From Halictus rubicundus (lineage: Eukaryota; Arthropoda; Insecta; Hymenoptera; Halictidae): 64,000 nucleotides of DNA. Position 1 is the first letter of the stretch, and each line of letters starts with the position of its first letter. Positions 1-9,920 of this stretch are shown in pieces. The notes below the pieces were generated by a model that saw only the letters and a list, made by a program, of their open reading frames with translations, was not told the DNA's origin and did not search any database. A program made the position numbers and the translations under genes. The DNA lies in the NCBI RefSeq assembly GCF_050948215.1, contig NC_135158.1:1777822-1841821 (forward strand), read 5' to 3'.

Positions 1-98
1 TCCATATAATTGACGGGGAACCAACGACGTAATTAGGATGGATGAATCGTTAAAGTCCTGCAATACCCTTTGCTAACTTCTAAATATCTAGTTTAACA
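1..98 (-). mobile_element. copia 3' LTR, start only (runs off window)
   Basis: Read on the minus strand, the copia RNase H frame ends and is followed by a short purine tract (AAGTGGG, 101-107) and then by TGTTAAAC at 98-91. This is the usual order of polypurine tract followed by the TG that opens a 3' LTR. The rest of the LTR lies outside the window, so the boundary rests on position and the TG start alone. Confidence 0.45.
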
Positions 99-109
99 AT
101 CCCACTTAT

Positions 110-703
110 TTAGGACTTTCGCTCGCATTTCTTATTAATTACACCAATTAAGTCTCGTAAATAACAAAAACGCTCTTTTGACAATGGTTTTGTTACTATA
201 TCTTCTCGTTGGTCTTGTGTTTTTACATAATTAATTTCAATTAAACTTGTTTCTACAATTTCACGGATAAAATGATAACATACATCAATATGTTTAGATC
301 TTTTATGAAATTCCGGGTTACTCGCGAGTTTAATTGCAGGTTGATTATCGACATGAATTCTAACTCTTTCAACTTGTATATTTAACTCGGATAACATTCT
401 TTGTAGCCAAATTTCATCTTTTGTGCCATGCGCTAAGGCGATGTATTCAGCTTCAGTAGTTGATAGTGAAACTATTTCTTGACGCTGACTGCACCAACTG
501 ATAGGGGCGTTGTTTAACAGATAAATAAAACCACTTCTCGACATCCGAGTGTCCAAGCATCCCGCATAATCTGCATCCGTGTATCCAATTGTATCAAGCA
601 TGCTCCCACTTTTTTCGTATACGATCACATAATCTATTGTTCCGGCCAAGTATCTTAATATTCTCTTAACTGCATTCCAATGTATTGTCCGATAATTATT
701 CAA
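110..703 (-). pseudogene. copia pol: RNase H domain
   Basis: This 197-residue frame is the RNase H end of a Ty1/copia polyprotein. It shows the family signatures GYTDADYAG, SGFIYLL, ISWCSQRQ, STTEAEYIALA, the histidine/aspartate patch HVDNQPAIKLA and HKRSKHIDV, and the closing block REDIVTKPL. In copia elements this domain degrades the RNA strand during reverse transcription. It is the last segment of a minus-strand element whose other parts lie at 716-5313. The domain itself is unbroken, but the upstream frames are shifted and interrupted, so the element is dead. The start used is only the first methionine of an internal fragment. Confidence 0.9.
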
Positions 704-715
704 AAACTGGCTGGT

Positions 716-985
716 CGTGTTACCCTTGCAGCAAATAGAAGGGAACCGACGGCTTCTCGGTAGGGGATTATTTCGCGCTTCTCCTTCTCATATTTTTCGT
801 TCGAATTTGTAGCACTTAAAATTAGTTCAGGTTCACTTTCTAAACTTTGAAAACTAAATTTATTAAAAAATTTAACAAATTTTTCGTTCCAGCATCGAGG
901 TGATTGTGTAAGTCCGTACAAACTTCGATTTAGTTTGCACACTAAATTTTGTCCGCACTCATATCCCCGTGGCTGTTCCATGTAT
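716..985 (-). pseudogene. copia pol: reverse transcriptase remnant
   Basis: The frame contains the copia RT signatures VYMEQPRGY, LNRSLYGLTQSPRCWNEKF and, further on, YREAVGSLLFAARVTRP, which is the segment linking RT to RNase H. The active-site YVDD block that should lie between these motifs is absent, so an internal deletion has removed the catalytic core. A non-copia insert (986-1156) separates it from the integrase pieces. The remnant cannot encode active RT. Confidence 0.85.
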
Positions 986-1156
986 ACAGGGTGGCCCACA
1001 TAACTCTTAACAACTCAATATCTCGAAAACTATGCCATCGATTTTAAAGTTCTTGGTCTTAAATTGCATGGATCTGAAGGGCCTTTCTAATTACATAAGT
1101 GTGAAGTGGCGCCCCCTTTCCCTTTAAAGGGGGCCGGGGTACCTTTATAATTTTAA
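986..1156. repeat. ACAGGGTGGCCC repeat inserted in copia
   Basis: The segment from ACAGGGTGGCCCACATAA to CTTTATAATTTTAAA recurs with few differences at about 57121-57280. Here it sits between the RT and integrase parts of the copia relic, so it is an insertion into that element. The ACAGGGTG start resembles ends of some DNA transposons. Neither copy shows a matching opposite end, so the family is not assigned. Confidence 0.6.
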
Positions 1157-1542
1157 ACAGAACCTTTTTTCCCTCTCATTTTTCTGATCTTCGACCTCTT
1201 CGTTAAAATCCACATCGCTACTAACGTAGATTTTTCGGCATTCTTGGTCCCACAAACGATAATTTTTCGAGTTATTATCATATCCGACAAACATCATTTT
1301 CTTACTTTTAGGTTCAAATTTCGGTCTTTTTTCTTTGGGAATATTTAAGTAAGCAACAGATCCGAAGATTTTTAAATGATCTACTTCCGGCTTCTGTTTA
1401 AACCATAATTCATATGCAGTCTTATTTTTATTTTGTTTGTATAACACGCGATTTAATAAATAGACCGCCGTATTTACAGCCTCCGTCCAGAGTTGGTTTG
1501 CTACGATTTTACCAATCATCATTGATCTTGCGCAATCAGTAA
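1157..1542 (-). pseudogene. copia pol: integrase, C-terminal part
   Basis: The frame continues the copia integrase core after the second insertion site. It reads CARSMMIGKIVANQLWTEAV, then AVYLLNR, KTAYELWFKQKPEVDHLKIFG, the GKP-like motif FEPKSKKMMFVGYDNNSKNY and RLWDQECRKIYVSSDVDFNE. This is the C-terminal half of the integrase and the linker to RT. The coding sequence to its left (minus strand) resumes at 2096, beyond the solo LTR at 1543-2095. Confidence 0.85.
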
Positions 1543-2095
1543 TGTAGGAGGCAGACGCGGAAAGGAGAGTTCGCGACCGCGGAGGAACACCTAAACAGGC
1601 ATAAAAACGCCCAAACGAGGCCGTCGAACTCTCCTGCGATCGAAGGACGCGCGCGAGCATGTGTGTGCGCGTCTGCGTGAGCGTCGACGATGTTGTGACC
1701 GCGGCGTAACACAACAAACGGTAGCGACCGCGGGAACGAGCGGCGGGCGTTAGGCCGTTACCCTAACGTCCAAATCATATAAGAAAAGATCGCGAATGTT
1801 CGATGAAGGCGCGGATAAAAGGACGCGTCCGCGCCGGGACGGGGGATTCGCGAAAGAACGATTATACGGTAAAGGCGAACGTCACGATACGATACGATCC
1901 GATACGATAATTACGATTACGACAAACGGCTACGAACACGGATTACGAACACGGATTACGAATACGGCTTACGGACTAGGTTTTTCTTTTATATTCTGTC
2001 GGCGCGCGAAGTAATTGTGTAATTGTCTCGCTGTATTGTGATTATCGTCTACCTATCTGTTAATAAAGTGGTTACTTAAAAATACTGCTCTTACA
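1543..2095. mobile_element. Solo LTR inside copia integrase
   Basis: The block begins TGTAGGAG and ends CTCTTACA (imperfect inverted ends), and GTAA is found directly on both sides (1539-1542 and 2096-2099). It contains AATAAA near its right end (about 2062) and no coding potential. Removing it and one GTAA rejoins the copia integrase between REIRTIT and DCARSM. Together these mark a single LTR left by recombination of a full retrotransposon, with a 4-bp target duplication as is common in Ty3/gypsy elements. No second copy was seen in the window. Confidence 0.7.
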
Positions 2096-2262
2096 GTAAT
2101 TGTGCGAATTTCACGCTCGGCACGTCCGTTCTGCGCGTGAATATGTGGAGATGAAAATTCGTGTACAATACCTTTTTCTTTCAGAAAGTCAGAGAATTAG
2201 AAAGATGTATATTCTGTACCGCTGTCCGAACGTAAAAGTTTTAATTTATTTCCCGTTTGTCT
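2096..2262 (-). pseudogene. copia pol: integrase core fragment
   Basis: On the minus strand this reads as copia integrase core: RQTGNKLKLLRSDSGTEYTS, then a degraded stretch, KEKGIVHEFSSPHIHAQNGRAE and REIRTIT. The DSGTEY and HAQNGRAER motifs are the second acidic residue region and the conserved NG.AER block. The fragment is bounded on one side by the solo LTR at 1543-2095 and on the other by the long LTR-like block starting at 2263, and it carries a stop in its middle. Confidence 0.8.
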
Positions 2263-3905
2263 TGTAACCGTGTTATTTTATCTATACTGACTACGCTCGA
2301 GTACGTTAGCTAATTCTATGTCTCCTTCGGTTTTTCGAGATTACCTTTACCGTCTCGCGGGGCCGGTTACTACCCTAATCTCTCTAAACTCGCAAATTCC
2401 CGAGATAGAATGGATTCGTGCCTCCAGGCCCTGGAAATCGGCGAGGTTTGGACGTGTTAAATAAAGTATTAGAGACCCAGATAGAGTAACAAAAGGAAAT
2501 ATATTCTAGGAAGAACTGTTTACAACCTTGTATGGCAACAAATACCGCCGCGGTGATGCGTAAGACAATGGGCGTCGGCCTTCCGTGCCGAAACTTGGCG
2601 ACGCGTAAATAGTTCGCAACCAACGCGTGACGAACGCTCGCGGTACGCTCGCTCGACTCTACGCCTGATTTCTGAATCAACTTAGAATGATAACCCAGTA
2701 CGGATCGCGCCCCGCGATAAAGCAGTTCGTGACCAGTCTGACCATCCCTGCACTCGGCCGAATGATCGTACGAGTGGTCAGGATGGAGACATACACACAA
2801 AATTGCAGTCACTCCACGCTCCCAAGGAGTCTGCCCTTCGGCACGTTACGTGGCCTCCGAGCAATCTCAGATAAGGGCGACCGCAGTGACCGTGCAAAGT
2901 CCGCTCGCTCTAACCTACCCGTAATCCGCGATCGAACGACGTCGTACCCGTCAGACCATCCAGACACTTGGCCGATATTCGTACAAGTGGCCTGGGTAGA
3001 GACGCACGCTAAACCCTGGTCACTCCACGGGACGCACAAGTCTACCCCTTGGCATGACACATGGCCTCGCAGCGTCCTCGGGTATTGGTCACGACAGAGT
3101 GCCCACGATCGTGAAAAGCTCGATTGTCTCGATTCGGTGGAGACGCACACTAAACCTCGGTTATTCCACGGGACCTATAAGTTCACCCTTTGGCACGATA
3201 CGTGGCCTCAGAGTACGCTCTGTTAAGGTTTCGACAGAATAACCGCGATCATGCGATGATTGACCGTCCCGCTTCGATCCGAGCGGTACGCACAGTATCT
3301 CTCAAATGATACTTTTACGTACCTTGTAATTAATCTTTAATTAGAACTTTGAATAACGAGACGAATTTGTTGTGTCTATTCGACGCGACGATCGTTTGCA
3401 ACACGACGCGTTTCTATTTCTGTGTGACGCAGGGCTCAAACTTTACAAAATTGTGTCATACGGACACACGGCGCTTTCCACTCGCCGTCGCTTCTCACCT
3501 TCGCGGCCTGCTCGATGCAAGTTACATACATTTACGATCTGAACACTTTTCCTATCTAACTCACGATTTACACAATTTTCTGATTGAATATTCGAACGCG
3601 GAGAAATCCTATAATTGCTACCGACTACTACGCGGTCGCGACCGAGAGTAACGGAGCTTTAGAATCCTGTTACGACGGTGCCACGGCGCGGTTTGTGCTC
3701 GTGACTCCTCGGTTTGAGGCGCGTACGCATTGAGAGCAGGAAGAACGGTTTGCCTATCTCTGCTGGGTCGGTTTGACCCCTGTAATGCGTACCGGGTTTC
3801 GTCGAACAGACACACTTCGCGAACGCGTGTTTCCCGGACCGCTTCCAGACGTCGAGTGCTGGATCTGAGGCTCGCATCGACCTCCTTCGATCGTTATCCC
3901 AATAC
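2263..3905 (+). mobile_element. Long LTR-like element, copy A (right end lost)
   Basis: The block opens TGTAACCGTGTTATTT, exactly like the start of copies B (6689) and C (reverse strand from 28052). It shares with them the segment TGCCTCCAGGC.CTGGAA (about 2420) and the region around 3630-3900 with its repeated CGGTTTGA words. It interrupts copia integrase coding sequence. The terminal GGTTACA seen in B and C is missing, so the right end is deleted or diverged, and some copia sequence has gone with it. About 2745-3215 holds three imperfect repeats of roughly 120-150 bp (TGG.CGAT.TTCGTAC.AGTGG... and ...GGCA.GATACGTGGCCTC). No conserved protein is visible. Confidence 0.65.
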
Positions 3906-4132
3906 ACAGGGTTCGAAAAAAAATCTTCTCTGTTGTTGATGTTTACATCTGCCACCGCCGCCGAGTTTTCCAAAACCTTAATCACCTGCACATTTATATG
4001 GCCCATCCTCGCGTGCCATAATTTTAAGGTAGAGGCGACTGCTAAATTGCACTCCACAGAAATCACCACCCTTAATAGTGAAGTAGAATAGTCACGGATA
4101 GTTTTACTACTCACACCTTCGTTTTCCAGCAC
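3906..4132 (-). pseudogene. copia pol: GAG-pre-integrase region
   Basis: The minus-strand frame contains KLWHARMGHINVQVIKVLEN, the conserved LWH.RLGH block that opens the copia integrase (GAG_pre-integrs zinc-binding region). Coding similarity runs out near NREDFF at about 3920, where the long LTR-like block begins. About 90 residues that should follow before the integrase core are missing, so a deletion accompanied that insertion. Confidence 0.75.
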
Positions 4133-4497
4133 TTAACGTTTTATTTTGTACAAATATATACATGGACTTATACTTAGTTATCGCGGACCAAACCACCGAG
4201 AAACGCTCGATTGCCGCGTAGACTTCTCGGTTTTGGCTCTGCTGGACATCAAGGGTGCGAAATAATACCCGTCCGTCGTCGAGCCCTGAGAGTGAGGTTC
4301 TCAACCTCCTGATAATTCCGAGGGCTATATATAGGGCCTTAGAGAAAGGCGGGCGAAGTCCCAAGCGGGGGAAAACGGACGCGAGGAACATGGCTACCAG
4401 ATGCGGAAATCTGTGAGAGCCAGACTCGTACCTAACCTTGGGGAAAAGCCAGGAAATTAGGGACCGGGTAGTTTGGAGGTACGGTCATGGCCGCAGG
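4133..4497. other. Non-coding insert between copia protease and integrase
   Basis: The stretch separates the copia protease from the GAG-pre-integrase region, which are normally close together. It has no copia similarity and contains TATATATA (about 4326) and several GGGAAA words. It is probably another inserted LTR or solo element, but no convincing terminal repeats or target duplication were found. Confidence 0.35.
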
Positions 4498-4761
4498 TCA
4501 AGCTGCTACAATAGCATACGGAATAAGGAACTGGCAGTGCTCTTTGTACGAGTGGAAGCAAAATTTCTTCCTATCAACGGCCGTTATAGAAAAGAAGTTC
4601 TGTAGCTGCCTATCGTAAAATGTACCGTTTAGGTCGGCTTGGATGTTTATTGTATCGATCCCAGCTGTAGGTAGCAACTGATGGTTAGCGGTGCGCACGT
4701 GCGGAATGGTAGTTGAAGGTTCAAGATGGCAAAAGTAACTTCTACACGGTGTCATGTGCAT
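4498..4761 (-). pseudogene. copia pol: protease
   Basis: The frame shows the pattern typical of the copia retroviral-like aspartic protease region: HMTPCRSYFCHLE, then IPHVRTANHQLLPTAGIDTI and LNGTFYD. The DSGAS-type catalytic motif that should lie just upstream of HMT is degraded or frame-shifted into the neighbouring gag frame. The protein would have matured the Gag-Pol polyprotein; this copy cannot. Confidence 0.7.
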
Positions 4762-5313
4762 GCTCGCACCCGTGTCTCCGATCCAGATGTCTTTCTCCTC
4801 CAGAGTGGTTTCATTCTTTTCTTTAACTCGCGTATTTTCTTTGCTCTCTCTTCTTTGTCCATCACCGTCGCACTATTGATCTTTCCATCGTCAACGTTTT
4901 TCATTCTCACGGCATTTACTTGTAGGGCAAGTGCAGACATCTCCTCCTTCAACTGTTTAAGTCGCTTGTCCTCACGAATAATTTTCACAAGGAGATTCTC
5001 AAACTTTTGGTCATTTTTAGCCGTGCATTCCCATGCCATTCTAAATGCTGAAAACCTCAGTGTTAAGCTGTTTAATAACTTTGAGATTTTAGATTTTTCA
5101 GTGGGCTTCTCATTTTCACTCTCAAGCTTGTTGCATATGCTTTCTAAATTTTTCAATCTGCCCATTTACGGGCTCACTATCGGTAATCTTGAAATCATAG
5201 TACTGCTGCCATGCAGTAACTGCTGCATCTTCACTCGCTTCTCCGTAGAATGCACGCAATTTGTTCCAAAGGGCTTCAGGGCTCGTGCAATTTATTAGGT
5301 TCGGGTGCAACAA
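4752..5313 (-). pseudogene. copia gag (UBN2-type), frameshifted
   Basis: The N-terminal piece (5122-5313) reads CTSPEALWNKLRAFYGEASE, then YYDFKITDSEPVNGQIEKFR and KHMQQA, the pattern of the copia UBN2 gag domain (ALW..L, then YYD....D.V..HI..F). A frameshift leads into 4752-5165, a basic/acidic coiled-coil-like frame (KNLESICNKLES, EERAKKIRELKKRMK) which continues towards the protease. Gag would form the virus-like particle. The start codon and 5' LTR are not resolved, and the gypsy LTR begins about 110 bp further on. Confidence 0.75.
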
Positions 5314-5425
5314 AAGGTACAGGTATTACAATAGTTGCCACGTGCTTGGCAGAGCGGAAGACAAACGACAACGATAACGGTTTGTTGCAACAGCCATCAA
5401 CTAAGTATACGTATTAGACTCGGGG

Positions 5426-5806
5426 TGTGGGCTCGCCTTTACCCCTGACCGATGGTGGGGTACCGCGCCTGCGCGCTCGCCGTATTCCCGCCTATTCCAA
5501 GAGCCATGCGAGTTGCTCTCCCCTTCCGATTTGAGCTCTCGAGCGAGTCATACGCGTTTTCCCGCGTTCTCTTAGTTCCACGGCTCGTATTCTATAAGTG
5601 TACCTTTACTAGTAAAAGCTCCATACATCACTCAGATGCTAACACGTTAAATACTGTTCTTCTTTGATATCGCTGGCTGTTGTCCGTGCGAGTAAGTGAC
5701 GTGAATAAATCAATTGTGGTAAATCTTATTAAATTGAACACGTGGAGAGGATGTAGGCTCTCCATTCTCCTTCTGATTCCACATCGGGTATCAAGAGTAT
5801 CCCACA
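5426..5806 (+). mobile_element. Ty3/gypsy 5' LTR
   Basis: The 381-bp block from TGTGGGCTCGCC to ATCCCACA is strongly similar to 17979-18372, including GACCGATGGTGGGG, GCGCCTGCGCGCTCGCCGTA and GAACACGTGGAGAGGATGTA. It has TG...CA ends and is followed, one base later, by a primer-binding site. It is therefore the 5' LTR of the element whose integrase end lies at 17518-17810. The left flank is copia DNA. Confidence 0.85.
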
Positions 5807-5807
5807 T

Positions 5808-5825
5808 TGGTGACCCCGACGTGAT
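5808..5825 (+). promoter_or_regulatory. Primer-binding site, tRNA-Trp type
   Basis: TGGTGACCCCGACGTGAT directly follows the 5' LTR. It is the complement of the 3' end of insect tRNA-Trp including CCA, as recalled from known tRNA sequences. CsRn1/Kabuki-clade Ty3/gypsy elements characteristically use tRNA-Trp, which agrees with the integrase relic at the other end. Confidence 0.8.
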
Positions 5826-6688
5826 ATCGTCCCGACGTGATCGGGAAACTGATATCGGTGACCCGACAGGAAACCTCGATTTTTTCTACACGTCGTGAGC
5901 ACATGCATTGGCACGCTAAGAAAATTGGATTCCTGTTTGCTGTGTTCCTGGAGGTCGTCAACGGCACTCGGACATTGTGGAATTCCTTGAAGGAGCTGAT
6001 CTCGACTTCCATCGATTAACGAGTCAACGGGGACCATCATCCGGCGTTTCCACGGTCGATACGGCACAGAAGAGGTTCCTCGGTACACTACGACACGTGG
6101 TTGGCCACTCCGGTCCAGTAACGGGCGTGTAGCGTTTCATTGCGGCCCCGGATACGTCTGATCTAGACGCTTAGAGATTCGGAAGGGCAGCCGGCATAAT
6201 CTTGCAGTTTTGGTAAGAAGCCTGCTGTGCTCTTGGCAAAAACCTTTGTGTCAGTGGGTATCTTTACCAATGCGTGAGTTTGGCGGCCATTTTCGTCGTT
6301 CCACCGTTGCCAGCCAGCTCTGGGCACCAAGGTCAGCCTTGTTGATGATTTTCGTCACCGCTGCCTGTTACCGAGCTGTTCGCCGCCATAGGTTGCGGCC
6401 AAGGACAACGTGTGTTGTCAGTTCCAGCATCGTGCCTGTTGCCAAGCTGTTGCTGTTTGCTGGTCGCTGTTTGCCAAGGACAACTTTGTTGTCAACACCT
6501 CGACATCGGTCCTGTTTCCTAGCGAGAGTGTCCTTGAGGTGTCATCAGCCGTACTGTACATTGACACCGGTGCCTTGTGACTGTGTGCGTGCAAAGCTAT
6601 ATAGACACTGAACTGCGTGAAGTTTGCGTGTAGTGTGCATATGTTCACGTTCCTCGAATTTCGTGAACCGCGCGCGTGTGCTCGCGGT
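5826..6688 (+). mobile_element. Gypsy internal leader (non-coding)
   Basis: The stretch lies between the primer site and the long LTR-like insertion at 6689. I see no conserved protein in any frame. The short reading frames are broken and lack family motifs. It is taken as the 5' untranslated part of the gypsy element because the same flank resumes after 8545. Confidence 0.4.
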
Positions 6689-8545
6689 TGTAACCGTTTT
6701 ATTCTCCTTTTTTTTGTTTTACTGCCGTGTCTTTATACGCGGTCGTCCCGACGCGTCCGAGCGATCTCGCCCGCTATATCGAGGTCCGTCGCAACACCCG
6801 TACACGCTGCCGATCTCTCGGGAGGCGCACACGAATGCCGACTCGTGCGAGGCTACGATCGCTCAGCCAACCCTGAGAAGATCATTCGCGATCACTTTGC
6901 AGCGGGTCAGAATGATCTCCGGTGATGGAGGAGCGACCTTGACCGCATCCAAACCTTGTCGTCCCGACTTCGCCGGACGACTGGGGTCGTCGTAACACCC
7001 ATACACCAAGCCGAGGCTTCGGGGAGTATGCACGGATGACGACTCGTACAAGACCTTAGCTCACCCGGCCAACCCTGAGGACTGCCCCGTCGTCACTATT
7101 CAGTGGGTTCGGGTGCACTCCGGTGTTGGTGGAATGAACCAGGCAATACGGAACCCGTCCCCGACCGGCCGCGCCTCCACGCGAGGTCGTGGACGCACGC
7201 AGACCACGCGCACGCTGTCGCCTCCACACGAGGATGGTGCGTGAGAGAAAACGTATCAATGTTGAGTTTCCGATAGAGAAATAGGGACGGTTACGACCCT
7301 AGTAAGATAAGGTTCGTGCCTCCAGGCACTGGAAGACGGGGAGGTTCAAACTAACTTTGAATCATTCGGAGACGATGTTGGAGGTAGAAATAAGATATAT
7401 TCTGGTTTTCGTTATATGTACAATAACCGCAATATGACGGTTGCTAGATAGATGCTGTTCGCAATTCGCGCCTAATCTATCGCGACTTCGTACAATCGTG
7501 CCATCGCGTAGGCAGTTACCCGAGCCCTGTCCTGGCTCCACGTCTGGGTCCCTTTCTTATAATTCCATCGTACGTTACTCACGTCACGCTGTCCCGGAGG
7601 TTACGCGTTCTCGTCGTGATTCTCCCGAACGAACGTGAGTCGTCGTAGCATACGAGCACTCGCTGCTCACGCAGGAAAAGTGCCCGAATGACGACACGTA
7701 CGAGGCGTCGGTCAGACAGCCGATCCTGAGGATCGCCTCCGTCGTCACTAGTCAGTGGATTCGGAGGCGTTCCGGTATCGGTGGAAAGACTTTAACCGTA
7801 CTACTCTGAACACCGCGTCGCGAATACCCGTATGGACGTGAGTCGTCGTAGCACACGAGCACTCGCTGCTCACGCAGGAAAAGTGCCCGAATGACGACAC
7901 GTACGAGGCGTCGGTCAGACAGCCGGCCCTGAGGATCGCCTCCGTCGTCACTAGTCAGTGGATTCGGAGGCGTTCCGGTGTCGGTGGAATGACGTTAACC
8001 GCACTGACTCGGTACGAAATATACCGCGAATCTCCGCACGGAAGTATACCGAAACGAGCAAGAAAATTAACTTCCCTCTGTCGAGAATTCGACTCGAGAC
8101 CGATACAGTTTCCTTCGTCTCGTTGTAGTTATTATTTGATTAATCGCTACGGCCGTTGATTGCCGCCTGTAGGACTTTATGGACCTGTGTCGTGCGGTTT
8201 GTACGACACTTCCTCAGTTTGAGGTTATCACGAGATGAAGGAACGCAGTCGGTTTGACTGTATCGCTCCTGAGTCGGTTTGACTCGCTCGCTGCGTACCG
8301 GACAGCCCGAAATTCCAAGACCCGAACAAGCTCCCGCCCAGACGTAGAGTGTCCTAGTTTCGTCGCGCATCGACCTCATTCGATCCGTATCGCGTGGGGA
8401 TCGATGCGCGCGCACGCTAATTAGTGGGGGATCCTGCGATCCTTCATTAAGAGAAGGATGACAGGATGACCAGGAACGTCGTGGTGGGGGTCCGCGTCGC
8501 TCATGCGACACGCCGCCCGATCGATATGTAATCGATACGGTTACA
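6689..8545 (+). mobile_element. Long LTR-like element, copy B, complete
   Basis: The 1,857-bp block starts TGTAACCG and ends CGGTTACA, and CGGT occurs on both sides (6685-6688 and 8546-8549), a 4-bp target duplication. Copy C (26347-28052, opposite strand) has the same ends, a different target duplication and strong similarity over most of its length; copy A shares parts. TG...CA ends and a 4-bp duplication point to a solo LTR of unusual length or a non-autonomous LTR-like element. No conserved open frame, primer site or paired internal region is visible. Confidence 0.75.
7634..8010 (+). repeat. Tandem duplication of about 203 bp in copy B
   Basis: The segment CGTGAGTCGTCGTAGCA...GGAGGCGTTCCGGT..CGGTGGAA occurs twice in tandem, starting at 7634 and 7837, with about 95% identity by eye. 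A related sequence occurs once, inverted, in copy C (about 26900-27065). The duplication therefore probably arose inside copy B, or one unit was lost in copy C. Confidence 0.75.
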
Positions 8546-9274
8546 CGGTGTTTCACTTCGAGGTTAGGTTCGGTTATCGCATGACAGTTTGCGCATGCTA
8601 CGCGATCGTTTTGGAATCCGCGTCATCCGCGTATATTTGTGTCATTATATTAACGCTTTCGAAGCGATTTCCATCATTGGAATTTCAAAGCTAGCTACGT
8701 CTAGGAACTTTGTTCGTTCGCGTTTCCACCGCGATAATTTTTTTAGTGCAAAAGTTGTAACGCGCCTGTGCGCGAATTTAGAAAGGTTGTGATACGCTCG
8801 TGCGTAAGGTTAGGTTAGGTCCTGTTGCATATTGCAATCATGATGTCAGGTTCCGATACCGAAAACAACGCGTCCACTTTGATCGCATTGCAGCTAGCAG
8901 AGGTGTGTCGCGAGTTAGCCGCGCTTGAAGCCACGATGTCTGATATGCCTACCTCTCGGATTCCAAGAAGATCGTTGAGAGAGCGGTCAAATGGAATTGC
9001 GAGGCGAAGCGTGCCTTTCGCAAAATCGAAAACGATATTGCTCCGGCTACCCTTCTGGTGTACCCCGTGCCGGGGCAGAGCTTAGGTTAGTTGTATATGC
9101 GTCGTTGCGCCGTGCAGGCGTATATTCCGAAACGGCGAAATTAATTTAAAAGACTTAGTAAATAGTCAGAAGGCGGACGGTGAACTGGCGGAACTCCGCA
9201 AGTCAATCGCTCATTCCCTTACTTTAAAAGATGTTTTTAGAGGAACGCTCCGAGCATATGCGTCAGGTTCGTCC
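8546..9274 (+). pseudogene. Gypsy gag/pol remnant, internally deleted
   Basis: After the copy B insertion the gypsy interior resumes. A frame at 8840-9085 could be a gag start (SGSDTENNASTLIALQLAEV), though this is weak. From about 9140 the sequence reads INLKDLVNSQKADGELAELR, like the linker between RNase H and integrase in CsRn1-type elements. Then, after a frameshift at about 9240, it reads ERSEHMRQVRPVPAA, the conserved EHM..LRPVP block near the integrase C-terminus. Protease, RT, RNase H and most of integrase are deleted. The last codons run into the 14-bp LINE target. Confidence 0.55.
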
Positions 9275-9288
9275 TGTACCTGCAGCCC
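9275..9288 (+). repeat. LINE target duplication, left copy
   Basis: TGTACCTGCAGCCC occurs here, at 11810 and at 17504. Here it lies in the gypsy integrase frame encoding VPAA and marks the left boundary of LINE 1. Confidence 0.8.
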
Positions 9289-9419
9289 TGGTCTTATAAG
9301 CGTCAGGGACTTATATCATGGTATAACCCTGTCGCACCAACCCCTCCTTCACGTGATAGGACCTGGACACCTTCGGGTGACTAATGGGGCTCTGGTAAGA
9401 GAGTTCCTGCGTGAGTTCT

Positions 9420-9620
9420 TGCCCTGCGACAACCGCAGCTCTCGAAAGAGAGCTCTTGCGGAGTTGTCGCATCGCGAGGACCGCGGCTCTCAGAGAGCTT
9501 TGCGTGAGTTGTCGCTCTGCGACAACCGCGGCTCTCTCACAAAGAGAGTTCTTGCGGAGTCATCGCGGCTCTCAGGGAGCCCATGCGCGTGTTATCGTTC
9601 ACGATAACCGCGGCTCTCAC
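9420..9620 (+). repeat. Tandem degenerate repeats in LINE 1 leader
   Basis: The word GCGACAACCGCGGCTCTC and close variants recur at about 9426, 9474, 9518 and 9601, with a shorter form at 9561. AGAGAGCTCTTGCGGAGTTG-like segments lie between them. Periodic 5' untranslated repeats occur in several LINE families and can hold promoter units. That role here is inference. Confidence 0.55.
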
Positions 9621-9920
9621 CCGGAAGACTCCCCTCTGCCGCGACGACCCACCGGATACATCCGGTGGTATGTTGCAGAGCGGGAGAAACGTGGGGCTTA
9701 CCTTAACCGGTCGGCCCAACGGGGAGGCGAACCCCTTGAACAAACCCTTAACCTCTAAGCTGAAGAACGCGGTGAGAGAGGTCCCGTGTTTTACACGGGC
9801 GGTCTGTGGGTCCACCGGCCATTAGCGTCTAACCTCAGGATACCAGGCGAAACCTGAGAGAAATAGCCTTCTCCCCGGAAAGGGCGTCACCCGGGGAGCG
9901 ACCGTCTTTCGTCCCAACTC

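Noticed and set aside
2687..3226. Plus-strand frame of 179 codons as a gene
   Set aside because: It lies across the three internal repeats of the long LTR-like copy A, shows no family motif and is not conserved in copies B or C.
8811..8822. TTAGGTTAGGT near 8811-8822 as an insect telomere repeat
   Set aside because: Only about two and a half units are present, with no array around them and inside a gypsy interior. Chance is sufficient.
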